A stretch of DNA of 26,891 nucleotides from Hypsibius dujardini (taxonomy: Eukaryota > Tardigrada > Eutardigrada > Parachela > Hypsibiidae), in NCBI GenBank assembly GCA_001579985.1, contig LRSR01009724.1, positions 1 through 26,891 on the forward strand, written 5' to 3'. The position numbers and the translations under genes are program-made. Of this stretch, positions 10,807 through 19,570 are shown piece after piece (position 1 is the first letter of the stretch; the number at the start of each line of letters is the position of its first letter). A model generated the notes under the pieces. That model was not told the DNA's origin, made no database searches, and was given only the letters and a program-made list of their open reading frames with translations.

Positions 10807-12852
10807 TAGACAGACAGACAGACAGACAGTTGAACACAACAAGATAGACAGCAGGGCACCGAGGCAGCTGGATGAGGCAGACTAAACGATTGGCATGTTT
10901 TTCACCTGTAGACACGTGGGGGTGGTCAAAGACAGCACGGATACGGTGGCGATGGTGGAGTTGCACACAAACTGCGACACCATCACCGTAGCCCGGAATC
11001 ACATCTGTGAGGCGAATCCTGCTCAACCGATGCGATCAAACTTCGGCTCGCTGCCGGGATTGTACCGTGATTGGGACGCGCCATCGCCGTTTGCGCGACC
11101 TTCCCCCGTCAATACACCGTGCCGAGAAACAACCGCCACGCCGCACTATCAAGATGGTTTGGCCAAGACTTCGGCTTATGGCGGTGGCTGGAAAACGCCT
11201 GCGCACGACGCTGGTTCAAGAACCCCTCGATTGGGTGGGAAGACGCCGATGCATCCCGGCCTGGATACTCCGCGATCGGGTGTGCGATTTGGCGAGGAGT
11301 TGGAGAATGGCCCGGATTCTCCGACGCTGGCTACCGGATGGGGCGATGATGACATCGTAGCAGGTACATGTTGTGATTGAACTTTGCTATGTGCCTGCGT
11401 GACTGCTTATAATACAGTACTCTTATCTGGTTGTCCGGGTCTTCTGGTCATGTGGATGTCTGGATGTCTCCGACTGTCTTTCTGAACTCCACTTGCCTGG
11501 ATGTCTGGGCGTTTCTGACTGCGTGTCTGAACTCCAATTGCCTGAACATGTAGACGTTTCTGACTATATCAGCCCCAAGTGTCCAAATGTCTGGGTTTCT
11601 CTTGATCGATGCCTTAGCTGCATGTGTCTGGCTGCCTTACTCTTTAGTCCTTACAGTATTCATCTGAACACCTGCGTGTTTGGGATTAATCAGCTGGTCG
11701 GTTCTATCCGCAATGATACATTTGTTACGTCTGAATTGCCGACTGCAGATGCCAACGAGCAGCCCACAGCGGACGACCGCTTCGGAGTAGCTCCTGGTGA
11801 TCTCGAGACCACTTCTGCTTTCGGGTACATTGGCATACACCCCTCAAAGCTTACTCGATTAGGACAATTCATACATGGCCAGTGCTTTTGTTTGTAGAGA
11901 GGAAACTTTCGATCCCGGCAACGTGACGCCCCACTATCCCGGCATAGATTATGATGACGAAGAGGACAAGGACAATTCGCAGCAGACGTCGCAGGGATTC
12001 GGTGGATTGACTATCGACGAGGCCCAAGATGCCGGACAGGTAAATAATCCTACAGCCAGTCAGTCAGTCAGACACACATGCAGGGAGTCAGTCAGTTAAT
12101 AAGGCAGACAAACAGTCAGACAGACAGTCAGACAGACAGTCAGACAGACAGATAGATAGACTAACAGGCAGATAGGCAGGCAGGCAGGCAGATAGACTAA
12201 CAGACAGATAGGCAGGCAGGCAGGCAGATAGACAAACAGACAGACAGATCGTCCGACTGACTGACGCCTAGTCCTACGATAGAATACGAGTACGGTGAAA
12301 TATTCGGGCAACATGTTTTGTGTTTTTGTCATACAGAGTCTTGGAAGTGGCTGGTTGACGACGGACATTCAAGTCCGCATCACGCATCACGAGTCATCGG
12401 AGTACCTGCGCCTGGACGGTTACGTCCGCGCCGTGAACTGCGGAATTTGCTCGCTGTACATTCCGGGGAAGGATAAAGTCGTGGAGATTGCCGCCACCGC
12501 AGTGGAACCGATCTTGCCGAATCGTGGAGACAGGGTAAGTGATGCGAATCCTTTGCCAGATTGATAAATTATCCAGCTTCGTAAATTAACAGCTTAACGC
12601 ATCCCTTTTATCGATCGAGTAATGATCGCCGAACAATTTTTGCTAACTTTTCGGCGAACCAACACAGTCTATAGTTAGCTATTCCGTTTGCGGTGACAGG
12701 TGAAAGTTATCTTCGGTGAGGAGCGGGAAGTCTCCGGCAAACTACTCTCGGTGGACGGAGCGAACGCTGTGTTTGTTCCCGGGGATTCCGGCGCCGCTCC
12801 AAAGGTGGTGCCGTGGAACTACCTGTGCCGGCTGGCGCCGGAACACCTCTAA
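7029..12852 (+). CDS. SUPT5H: Transcription elongation factor SPT5 (DSIF large subunit), complete
   Basis: Ten exons: 7029-7097, 7323-7594, 7832-8279, 8643-9060, 9420-9955, 10322-10683, 10912-11363, 11900-12039, 12337-12534, 12700-12852. They sum to 3048 nt, 1015 residues plus stop. An acidic N-terminus contains SDFILDEADVGDSDDEED and DDWEDGAE. The NGN domain (about 148-238) has DPSLWMIKCKPGEER and the KGYIYVEAFKH segment. KOW domains follow: KRGIYKDDAAQVEFVDE, IPRIDYAHLR, TGDHVRVVRGRYEGDTGL, MHEMQVLPEDLQ, DPQTVGVIVRIERD, VVAGNNSGRQGE, TVKVIHGLYKGHVGVVKDS, and the C-terminal KVIFGEEREVSGKL. SPT5 pairs with SPT4, clamps RNA polymerase II and controls pausing and processivity in the nucleus. 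It is near the length of human SPT5 (1087), with a much reduced C-terminal repeat region. The start codon gives MKRKRTLEGDEED and a clean GTGAGA donor 69 nt later. Confidence 0.95.
8407..8580. repeat. (CTGT)n array in SPT5 intron 3
   Basis: CTGT units with occasional CTTG, CTCT and CTGC variants fill the centre of the intron 8280-8642, ending in a short CTGC run near 8540-8560. The array is sense CTGT in the SPT5 transcript. Confidence 0.9.
9080..9330. repeat. Degenerate CTGT/CTGC array in SPT5 intron 4
   Basis: The intron 9061-9419 is made largely of CTGT, CTGA and CTGC words with frequent substitutions, including alternating CTGACTGTTTGA words near 9180-9210. It looks like an older array of the same kind as in the neighbouring introns. 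Confidence 0.8.
9995..10270. repeat. Degenerate CTGT array in SPT5 intron 5
   Basis: The intron 9956-10321 holds CTGT and CTTG words, densest at 10003-10105 and weaker to about 10250. Orientation is CTGT in the SPT5 sense strand. Nothing else is recognisable in this intron. Confidence 0.8.
10695..10840. repeat. (CAGA)n array in SPT5 intron 6
   Basis: Clean CAGA repeat with a CAGG segment near 10730-10748, inside the intron 10684-10911. It is inverted relative to the arrays in SPT5 introns 3-5, so it is complementary to them in the same pre-mRNA. Confidence 0.9.
10990..11363 (+). other. SUPT5H: SPT5 C-terminal repeat-like region (short CTR)
   Basis: Within exon 7, after the fifth KOW region, lie scattered T-P motifs: GGWKTPAHDAGSRTP, LGGKTPMHPGLDTP and an ETTATPHYQDG segment. 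They resemble the T-P-x-(Y/H)-G / S-R-T-P elements of the metazoan CTR1, which CDK9 phosphorylates. Only a handful of units can be seen, against a long array in vertebrates, and I do not see the P-T/S-P-S-P type CTR2. Confidence 0.6.
11450..11575. repeat. 45-bp degenerate direct repeat in SPT5 intron 7
   Basis: TCTGAACTCCA begins at 11481 and again at 11526, each followed by TTGCCTG and later GTTTCTGACT, a spacing of 45 bp. Less similar flanking copies contain the word ATGTCTGG. The rest of the intron (11364-11899) shows nothing I recognise; a plus-strand open frame to 11897 has no homology I can name. Confidence 0.6.
12050..12255. repeat. CAGA/CAGT/CAGG array in SPT5 intron 8
   Basis: CAGT words pass into CAGA and then two runs of GGCAGGCAGG separated by GATAGACTAACAGACAGATA, a higher-order duplication of about 35 bp at 12160-12230. 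It lies within the intron 12040-12336, in CAGA orientation on the SPT5 sense strand. Confidence 0.85.
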
Positions 12853-12928
12853 GCCGCCGCATGAACAAAATTTGTAATACATTTCCTTTTTTGTACGAGT
12901 ACCACGTTACTTCAGCGAAGGGAGTTTG

Positions 12929-13029
12929 CTAATCGAAAACTTTTCCCTTTTTGCGACATCTTCCACAGATTAAGCAGGTGCCATACAGTTTTTCACCCTC
13001 CTCTTGCGCTTTTTCGGCATGTACTTGTA
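12929..13029 (-). CDS. Candidate alternative terminal exon of the prune-type gene (short isoform)
   Basis: After the exon ending at 13105 (phase 1 donor) an acceptor TTGACAG ends at 13030. The following 101 bp read in the matching phase through EGEKLYGTCLICGRCRKKGK to a TAG at 12931-12929. This would give a 920-residue protein with the phosphoesterase domain and part of the disordered region but no BCH domain. The segment is short and not recognised, and the cysteine pattern may be chance. It lies within 80 bp of the SPT5 stop codon on the other strand. Confidence 0.3.
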
Positions 13030-13104
13030 CTGTCAAGGCTAGACTAGTCTTTCTTTCTTGACTAATGTTTCGAACTGTCGCACGCTTTTACTTCTTTTAC
13101 TTAC

Positions 13105-14857
13105 CTGCTGGGGATGTAGTGTCTGAAGGGAGCTTCTCAAAGACGCCTCCAGCTTCCGATGACATTGCCGGTTGCCCATTCATAGAGTTGACCCCGAAAT
13201 TCTCCTCTCGAGACGGAACGAGAAATGGTCCGTCCGACCCAGCAGTCCGGCTTTGGTTGTTCACCTCGTGTGCCTCCCATTCTGTCGAGGGCGGCTTGGT
13301 CTCGATGGGTGGCGCTGCCGTCAGCGGCCTGCTTTCCTCTACAGAATAAATTTACACATTTATCAATTTAGAGAATAAATAAAGTCTCTAAGAGTAAGTA
13401 AATAGCTGGAATATTTTCACAACTATTTTCACATGGGAGCTTCGGGAGAGAGATGGCTCGCACCGTTCGGGATCCTTTCGTACATCGGTGGATTGCCATC
13501 AACCACGTCCAGACCAGACGCGGTGTGGTGATGGAATTCTCCAACCTTCGTATCGCCGGTCGCTGCGGCGGCTGTGCCGTTTAATTCCGGGTCTATGGCC
13601 GTTTCGCTGGTTCCAGATATTGCTCCCGTACACGAGGCTGTAGCCGATGGTGAAAGGGTGTGGTCAATGACGAGGTCCACGTTGTCCAGATGAGTGTCGG
13701 AAAAAGAAGCAGCGCAGCAAGCGACATGTTCGGGCCATTGCTTCTCGGTTTGATTGGTTGCCGCAGTAGCTTCGGATGTGTTTTCGGATGTGTTTTTAGA
13801 GGAGATCAGAGTGTGGTCTGCGTCAAGTGGCGCCGTCGCCAATGACCTTGCCTCTGCTGGAAAAGCTACGGATTTAGGCATACTTAAACAGGGATAGCCA
13901 TATAAAAATAAAAATAATAGAGTAAAATCGAAAACTAAATCGATAAAAACTAAATCGAAAAGTATCCACATGCATAGTGTAGTCAATTAACAATTCAGCC
14001 AAGTCAACTTTAACACTAAATGAAGTCTTCGCGAAAGCAAATGATTTTGTGTACTTTTGACTGGTTTTTTTACTTAACTAATTTTAAGTTTTTTTTTCGG
14101 GAAAAATGTAAACGGACGCCTTTAGTTTAAATTTAGATTGAAGTGAGAAAACTATTTAAGTTATCGTATCGTTAGCCAAATTGACTGTAACAATAAAGGG
14201 ATGACGAACTAACAAATTAATTTGATTGGTTTCTTAGTAGCTTTACTTTTTCGACTGGTTACTTTTTCCTCTAGTTTTTGTCGAAACAAGGTAGGAGGCA
14301 CTGTATACCTGTTGCGGCTTCGTGATGCCCTGCGTTGCCGGAGGGATTGCCGTCCACCACATCGCTGCCAGACGCAGTGTCGTACTGAGACTCACCAGCA
14401 ATCGACTTCTCGTAGATAAGGGAGGAAGTGCCACCAGCTTGCTGCTGGTTCGACGCACTGCGGTCCAGATCTACGATTATTTGTTCATGCTGGAGCTTCG
14501 AATGCTCCGTTTCGCCCTGCGGGACCTTCTTAGCGCCCTGATCGATGGCGTTTTCATCCAGCTGCGGTGATTCCAGTGGATCGCCACTTTTTCTGGCTGT
14601 TTCACTGACGGACGATACCACCACCACATCATCATCCCCCTTTGTCGTAGTGATTTGTGATGTTGTCATCATCCCTCGTGTTTCCTCTAAAAACAGTCAA
14701 ATTTGTTTATATTTTGTATTCACATGACTGGTTTCAAAGGTTGATAAATATTTATTTCTATTTTATCTCATATAAATATGTTATTATAAATATGTTTTTT
14801 ATTTCACTTTTTTGGCCGTGTTCTAAGTAAAAGACCCTTTTTGGACGAGGGTGAATA

Positions 14858-14891
<34 letters not shown>

Positions 14892-16265
14892 ATTCTGTCT
14901 GTCTGTTTGTCTGTCAGTCTGTCTGTTTGTCTGTTTGTTTGTCTGTCTGTCTGTCTTTCAACTTGGGCATCATCGATCAAAGGGCGTGGCTTAACTGGGC
15001 TCCGGTCAATGCTTTTGACCAATCGCGGTCCTTCACGCTTCGCGGGCGTGTAATCAATAAAAGCGGACCTCAATTTGATTATTTTTCTGGGAATAACTCA
15101 AATCATTTTTTAACTGTGCATACAGTTCGCTAGGAATATATACTATTGTATATTTGTAATCTAGGTTTATTATCCGTATTATTGCCCCAGAGGCCCAGAT
15201 CATTGAAAGATGTTTGGGTAAGGTTCGCTTACCGTTTGCCGGTTCATGGTGCATCATGATTGACGCCGGATTTCCATCCACCACGTCCATTCCGGAGTCG
15301 GTGCCACACTGCGAAACTCGCATCGGTCGCTCATTACGGAATGACGGGGAAGTTCCCCGAGTTTGCTCAAAGGCTGTACCGTTTTGCGCATCGACAACCA
15401 TACGCTCGTGTTCGCCTTTCAAGTGTGTGATTTGTTGATGGATCGGCGAACCGCAACGCTGACCATCCCCCGGTTTTCCAGCGAGGTCGTCGCCGAGCTT
15501 CCCGTAATCCGCATCACCGGGAGAATCCTCGAAGAAAGAAAATTGTTTCAGAATGTTACATTGCAGTGAAATAATATATATTTATCCCATAGATTAATAC
15601 ACCTGATTTATTATTAATAATATTAACATTAGATTATATTACAAGTATAAAATAAATGTTGTAACAGATTAAGCTTTACATTCTAGATCTTGTTCCAGTT
15701 TTTCATCTTATTTGTAATAATGGATTGAAATCAAATTAGTACCTCATCTAAATATTCACCACTACTGCCGACATGGATAAGTCGAAGAGGGGAACTCCGG
15801 CCGCTGAACGAGTAGTTGTCTTCTTGAATGCCAAAGTCGCCTGGACTCAGTGCGGGAACCTGCTGCTGATGCTCGTCGGGGTGTTCCGTCAAAGTTTTCA
15901 TCTCCGAAAACTGCGATCGGAATTCGACCGGCGATTCCACAGTCGGTCCGAGGAGGCCGGTGAGAAGTGGAATAATCTGTTTTCGAGACGCCGCTGTATT
16001 GCCTTGACGGAAGTGTTGATAGCGTATGTCGTTAGGCTGGAATGCGTAGTCGCGGAAGAGCTCTAGGGAGACGTCGTTGTTCGGAGTGCACAGCCGCACT
16101 ACAATCTATGAAGCGAGAAACTTAGTATTGAACTAAATATAAAACTAATCTTTTTGCCCAGCAAAAGAGGCACACCAGGATACAGACAGAAACAGAAACA
16201 GAAACGCAAACGGACAGACAGACAGACAGACAGAGAGACAGAGAGACAGACAGAAAAACAGACAA

Positions 16266-16312
<47 letters not shown>

Positions 16313-17120
16313 AACAGACAGACAGACAGGCAGACAGACCGATGGACAGGCAAACGGTCAACTCGATGTCCAATCTAGTACAAACTGCGCACCTCGCTCA
16401 GAAAAGAGTGGTCGGGTGCGTAAATCAGAACATCCCTTTCCATCTTCTCTCCCAAGCGCATACCGAGAACGACGACGGCTTTAGATCGGTGGTCAGAACT
16501 GAATTGTTCTAGCACTTGTTGTTTTCCCTCAGTATCAAAGAGCTCCTGAAAAATAGTCTGAATCAACTTTTCCCCCAAAAGAACAGAAATTCACAAGCAA
16601 TTCTAGCCGTTGCCCTTGCCTGGCAGAGGATTGGAACGGAGCAAATCGTCATTTTTCCAAACGCTCCTTCCAAGTTTGTTTTGTCCTTTCGCAAAATTTG
16701 ATCCACTGTCAAACCTGCTATATCGCCCTTTGCCACGACCAACTTTTCAAAGATTTCTTCTCGCAGCAATCGAGTGGAGAAAAATCCCGTCAGTTGGTCC
16801 GCGATCCGGCTGTCTTTGGGTGTGGCCTTGCGGGCAGCTGGTGAGAAGTTCACAGTGTCTAACACGATGGTTTCGTAGAGGAGGAATGCAATCGGCGAAG
16901 CGAGACTGTGAGTTTGATTTGGAAAGTCCAATAGTTTTTCGGCTATCAGGGTAGCACAGGAACCAATCGGTTCGATGGTCAGTTTCACATTACTGAAACG
17001 AGAACTAAAGTTTAAGTAAAAAGCATACAGAAGCCCAACCGAATCTTTCAATAGTTATGAGTTATGCTCTTGTCCTCATTTTGCAAATTTAAGCCTGCCA
17101 ATCTGTTCATCAGTCTGGTC

Positions 17121-17154
<34 letters not shown>

Positions 17155-18842
17155 TTGCTTGCCTGTCTGTCTGCTCATCTTTCTGTCTGTTTGCTTGCCT
17201 GTCTGTCTGCTCATCTTTCTGTCTGTTTATTTGCTTTTTTGCCTCCATCTTACCGCAGAAACTTTGTTTGACTAGTCTCGCGAACGGGATGGTGGTCGAT
17301 GACCTCACAGACACTCCGCTCGCAGCCGACGAAACGACCCACGGGAACATGATGGTCAACCAGCGTGAGCATCAGCTTTCCCAAGTTGGACAAACGAACT
17401 GGGTCAACAGCGCTCGAGTCCGCGAAGATGAGCGCCGACTGATCGATGCCTTGTTCTGCCAGTGCAAACTTGACCTCCGTCTTAATGGCGTAATCGGCCC
17501 GCGGAATGTTGAGAACGGGAACGATACTTGTCCGTGAGTTCTCGTTCAGCTGTCGGAAAGAAAGGGAAAAATACACCGATTAGTTGCATCACACACAATA
17601 TGGGGAACGAGTGACTGAACACGCAGACAAGGAAGGAAGGCCGTCAGGACTCTCTTTGATGAGCGAGATACGAGGATCGTGTTACCTTCCATAAGCGGAA
17701 GGCGTAGACGAGTGCGCAGACTGCGGAATCCAGGTCGCAGACCTCGCTTCCCACGACGATGTGGACCTTTTCGAACGACTCCAAGCCGGTGTTCTCCTGC
17801 ATGCCAAGGAGGAACAATTAATAACAATTGGTATTTAACAACCATTGTACGTGGATTCTGCGCAGTGGGGGGGGGGGCAAACTGTAATGGCCTCTAGCAA
17901 AAGCGAAAACGTCTCATCACTCATCTACAAAATACCCGGACGGAATGAGCTTAAGACACACTGTACACAGTATTACACATTCAATGATCATGCTCCCTGA
18001 TCTGAACAGCACTCTTTAATTGCAAAACGCAACAGTACGGACCCAAAGTTGGACTTACCGGTACTGTACTGTCTCGATCATTTAGTGGTGCTTTTTAGAC
18101 CTACCCGTACATTATGACTGCAAACGCTGTGCTTCACTGCAGTCATAATATACGGTGGATCTAAAACGCAGAACCAAATGATCGAGACAGTACAGTATAT
18201 TCGTGTTGCATTTCATTCGACAATATAGTTCCATATATATATATATAATGCTCGGACAGACCCTTAAACTTCTAGACGCCGATAACAGACCTTCAACCGT
18301 TTGGACAGACCGTTCACTTTCCGGACAAACGGTCCACCGTCCGGACAAACCGTCACTGTTGGAACGGACCGTCCACTGTTCGATAGACCGTCCGCCATTG
18401 GGACAGACTGACGGGAAACGGGCGCACCGCGAGCTGACCGACGGACGGACGGATGGACGGATGGACGGATGGACAACGGTCATAAGAATGACGAATAGAC
18501 TAACAAATGGCTGACGGATAACGGACGGGCGGACAAAAGACGAACGCACAAATGGACGAACAACGGGGCCAGGGTAAAATAGCCGAGGTCCTATTGAGCC
18601 CCTAATGACGTGTAAAGGTGAGGGCGAAATAGTCCGAGTGATTTTGAGCCCCGGACATTATCAGGTAGGGGTAAAATAGCTCTATATAGTCTTTATTTTC
18701 CTCCAGATAGATATCGTTCAACACATGGAATCCACCGTCTAGAAACTCGAATGTAAAGTCAACGCTGAGGACTCACCACGATCCGCTTGACGATGGTGAA
18801 GTATTCGACCAGTCCGGTGCGTTCTCTGTCTTGCTGATCCAT
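13105..18842 (-). CDS. PRUNE2: Prune-type DHH/DHHA2 phosphoesterase, N-terminal half of the PRUNE2-type gene
   Basis: Ten exons encode residues 1-888. The ATG at 18842-18840 gives MDQQDRER, followed by KVHIVVGSEVCDLDS in exon 2, where D43 and D45 are the expected metal ligands. Exon 3 carries LTLVDHHVP (D124-H125-H126) and CEVIDHHPVRE (D144-H145-H146). Exon 4 has EPIGSCATLIAEKLL, then the DHHA2 region with LTVDQILRKD. Exon 6 has RQGNTAASRKQIIPLL, matching the end of the PRUNE1/PRUNE2 DHHA2 domain. Prune proteins are cytosolic DHH-family phosphoesterases (short-chain polyphosphatase, reported cAMP phosphodiesterase). Exons 7-10 are low complexity, rich in S, T, G, E and D. All listed motif residues are intact, so catalysis is plausible. 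Intron 4 uses a GC donor. Start choice rests on homology and a good GTGAGT donor after residue 22; no upstream exon was sought successfully. Confidence 0.85.
14855..14962. repeat. (CTGT)n array in prune-gene intron 7
   Basis: CTGT units with TTTG and CATT variants, inside the intron 14687-15232. In the prune transcript it reads as CAGA. Confidence 0.9.
16180..16350. repeat. (CAGA)n array in prune-gene intron 5
   Basis: Starts with CAGAAA words near 16184, becomes nearly pure CAGA, and ends near 16345. It lies inside the intron 16106-16392 and reads as CTGT in the prune transcript. Confidence 0.9.
16546..16619 (-). other. GC-AG intron in prune gene
   Basis: The minus strand reads CTCTGCCAG followed by GCAAGGG, then a TTTTTCAG acceptor ending at 16546. 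The 74-bp intron is phase 0 and joins VPILCQ to ELFDTEGKQQ in the expected prune order. No GT donor gives a matching phase. AG|GCAAG is the usual consensus of the minor GC-AG class, which the ordinary spliceosome removes. Confidence 0.65.
17115..17235. repeat. CTGT array with 42-bp duplication in prune-gene intron 3
   Basis: The array in the intron 16993-17253 includes two consecutive copies of a roughly 42-bp block containing TTTGCTTGCCTGTCTGTCTG followed by CTCATCTTT. It reads as CAGA in the prune transcript. Confidence 0.85.
18062..18197. mobile_element. 135-bp foldback MITE-like element, copy 1
   Basis: The two ends are perfect inverted repeats for 19 bp (TACTGTACTGTCTCGATCA) and the arms continue to pair imperfectly almost to the centre, where ATTATGACTGCA pairs with TGCAGTCATAAT. 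The outermost TA on each side may be a TA target duplication, as in Tc1/mariner-derived elements. It has no coding capacity and lies in intron 1 of the prune gene. A close relative is at 20793-20927. Confidence 0.8.
18290..18480. repeat. Degenerate CCGTCC/GGACGGAC minisatellite
   Basis: Repeated words of the type GGACARACNGTCCACYGTC, followed by a GGATGGAC run. The word content resembles repeats at 22400-22740 and 23035-23150, which suggests a dispersed family rich in CCGTCCG and CCGGAAGG. Confidence 0.6.
18571..18680. repeat. About 50-bp direct repeat, 2-3 copies
   Basis: AGGGTAAAATAG at 18571, AGGGCGAAATAG at 18621 and AGGGGTAAAATAG at 18667, the first two followed by CCGAG and TTGAGCCCC. 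This is a small decayed tandem repeat near the 3' end of prune intron 1. Confidence 0.6.
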
Positions 18843-19570
18843 AGTTCCAGCGATGCTGCTGGAAAATTCGGCGGGTCCTTGGGGGACGACGTCGGCGGCT
18901 CCCGGAGTCCTGCCCGGTACGCGCAATTCTCACACTTGGTGATAGATCCTTAACGAGGCCTCGATACTATGAAGGGCAGGTTCCTGAAAAAATCCCAGTC
19001 TTCGATGATCAGTCAAAAGCGGCTTTTTATATACTAGTAATGTTTAGTGCTGTTGTAAGTACTGGTACGGGAGGATCGAGTTCAAGTCATGCTGAAAGTG
19101 GCCTTATTCTCTGTACGATGAGTACACACTCCGGGTAAACATTCAATTCGCCCGCCCATCCACCTTCCTGCAACTGTAACTTTTACGCTCGTACATAAAG
19201 TCATACCTTTTTCTGCCCAAAAGCTAGGCAGTAGCAATTCGAAGTTTATTCAGTCGGGTCTGACATAACAAGGCCTTGATTGATTGATTGATTGACCGAT
19301 TGATTATTCTCTTAAGAAAATGGTACGATCTTCCGGATGGAATGGCTGAATGTAATCAACAATATTTTCCCTCAAGACCTTTTCCGCCATGGCTGCCTGA
19401 CGCACTGCATAAGGATAAATAATGTTTTTCTTAAGTAAAGTAGCAGGGCGCAAAACCGGGAATGTTCATCGCAGATCAAGGAATGTCCTCTCGCATAATC
19501 ACGCAATTATGTTCAAGCAGACAATAACTGGAGGGAATATTAGCTTTTCAACTGCTTTAATGTAGAGTTA
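18843..19570. other. Intergenic region between prune-gene start and PAFAH stop
   Basis: Both genes are on the minus strand, so this holds the PAFAH 3' region and the prune 5' region. A TTTATT at 19245-19250 is an AATAAA on the PAFAH strand, about 320 bp past its stop. A GATT run lies near 19280-19305. No gene is recognisable here. Confidence 0.5.

Larger units (their letters stand above)
6576..13104 (-). other. Large prune-gene intron containing SPT5
   Basis: A 6529-bp intron bounded by donor GTAAGT (just below 13105) and acceptor TTATTTTAG (just above 6575), both phase 1. It is more than six times longer than any other intron in the window, and nearly all of it is the SPT5 gene on the opposite strand. 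About 450 bp upstream of the SPT5 ATG (6576-7028) must hold the SPT5 promoter; I see no clear TATA box there. Confidence 0.7.
17797..18776 (-). other. Prune-gene intron 1: MITE, CCGTCC-rich repeat and 50-bp repeat
   Basis: The 980-bp intron holds a run of ten G at about 17868, the foldback element at 18062-18197, an ATATAT run near 18235, a degenerate GGACNNACCGTCCACYGT repeat at about 18290-18400 with GACGGACGGATG words at 18440-18475, and a 50-bp direct repeat at 18571-18680. No coding signal was found. Confidence 0.6.
1524..18842 (-). other. PRUNE2: Whole-gene model: PRUNE2-type gene (DHH/DHHA2 + disordered + BCH), 18 coding exons
   Basis: Exons in transcript order: 18842-18777, 17796-17686, 17549-17254, 16992-16620, 16545-16393, 16105-15743, 15527-15233, 14686-14309, 13856-13464, 13338-13105, 6575-5311, 4870-4429, 4359-3985, 3774-3325, 2976-2688, 2146-2015, 1930-1841, 1725-1524. 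Their summed length is 5907 nt, that is 1968 residues plus stop, with every junction in matching phase. The join from 13105 to 6575 crosses a 6529-bp intron and is phase 1 on both sides, but it is the one link inferred from phase and family architecture rather than from continuous homology. The alternative is two adjacent genes: a prune gene ending near 12929, and a BCH gene starting at the ATG at 6573, which lies two bases inside its acceptor. Vertebrate PRUNE2 has the same domain order, which favours one gene. Confidence 0.72.

Noticed and set aside
12050-12255. Regular short repeats with spacers, considered as a CRISPR-like array
   Set aside because: The units are tetranucleotides in a spliceosomal intron of an animal gene, without unique spacers of constant length.
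13065-13378. Two plus-strand open frames downstream of SPT5
   Set aside because: They are antisense to prune exon 13338-13105, which has a GTAAGT donor and phase-matched neighbours.
18739-18933. Arginine-rich 64-residue minus-strand open frame
   Set aside because: The same DNA in another frame gives the prune start codon, 22 in-frame codons and a GTGAGT donor that joins in phase to the CDLDS exon.
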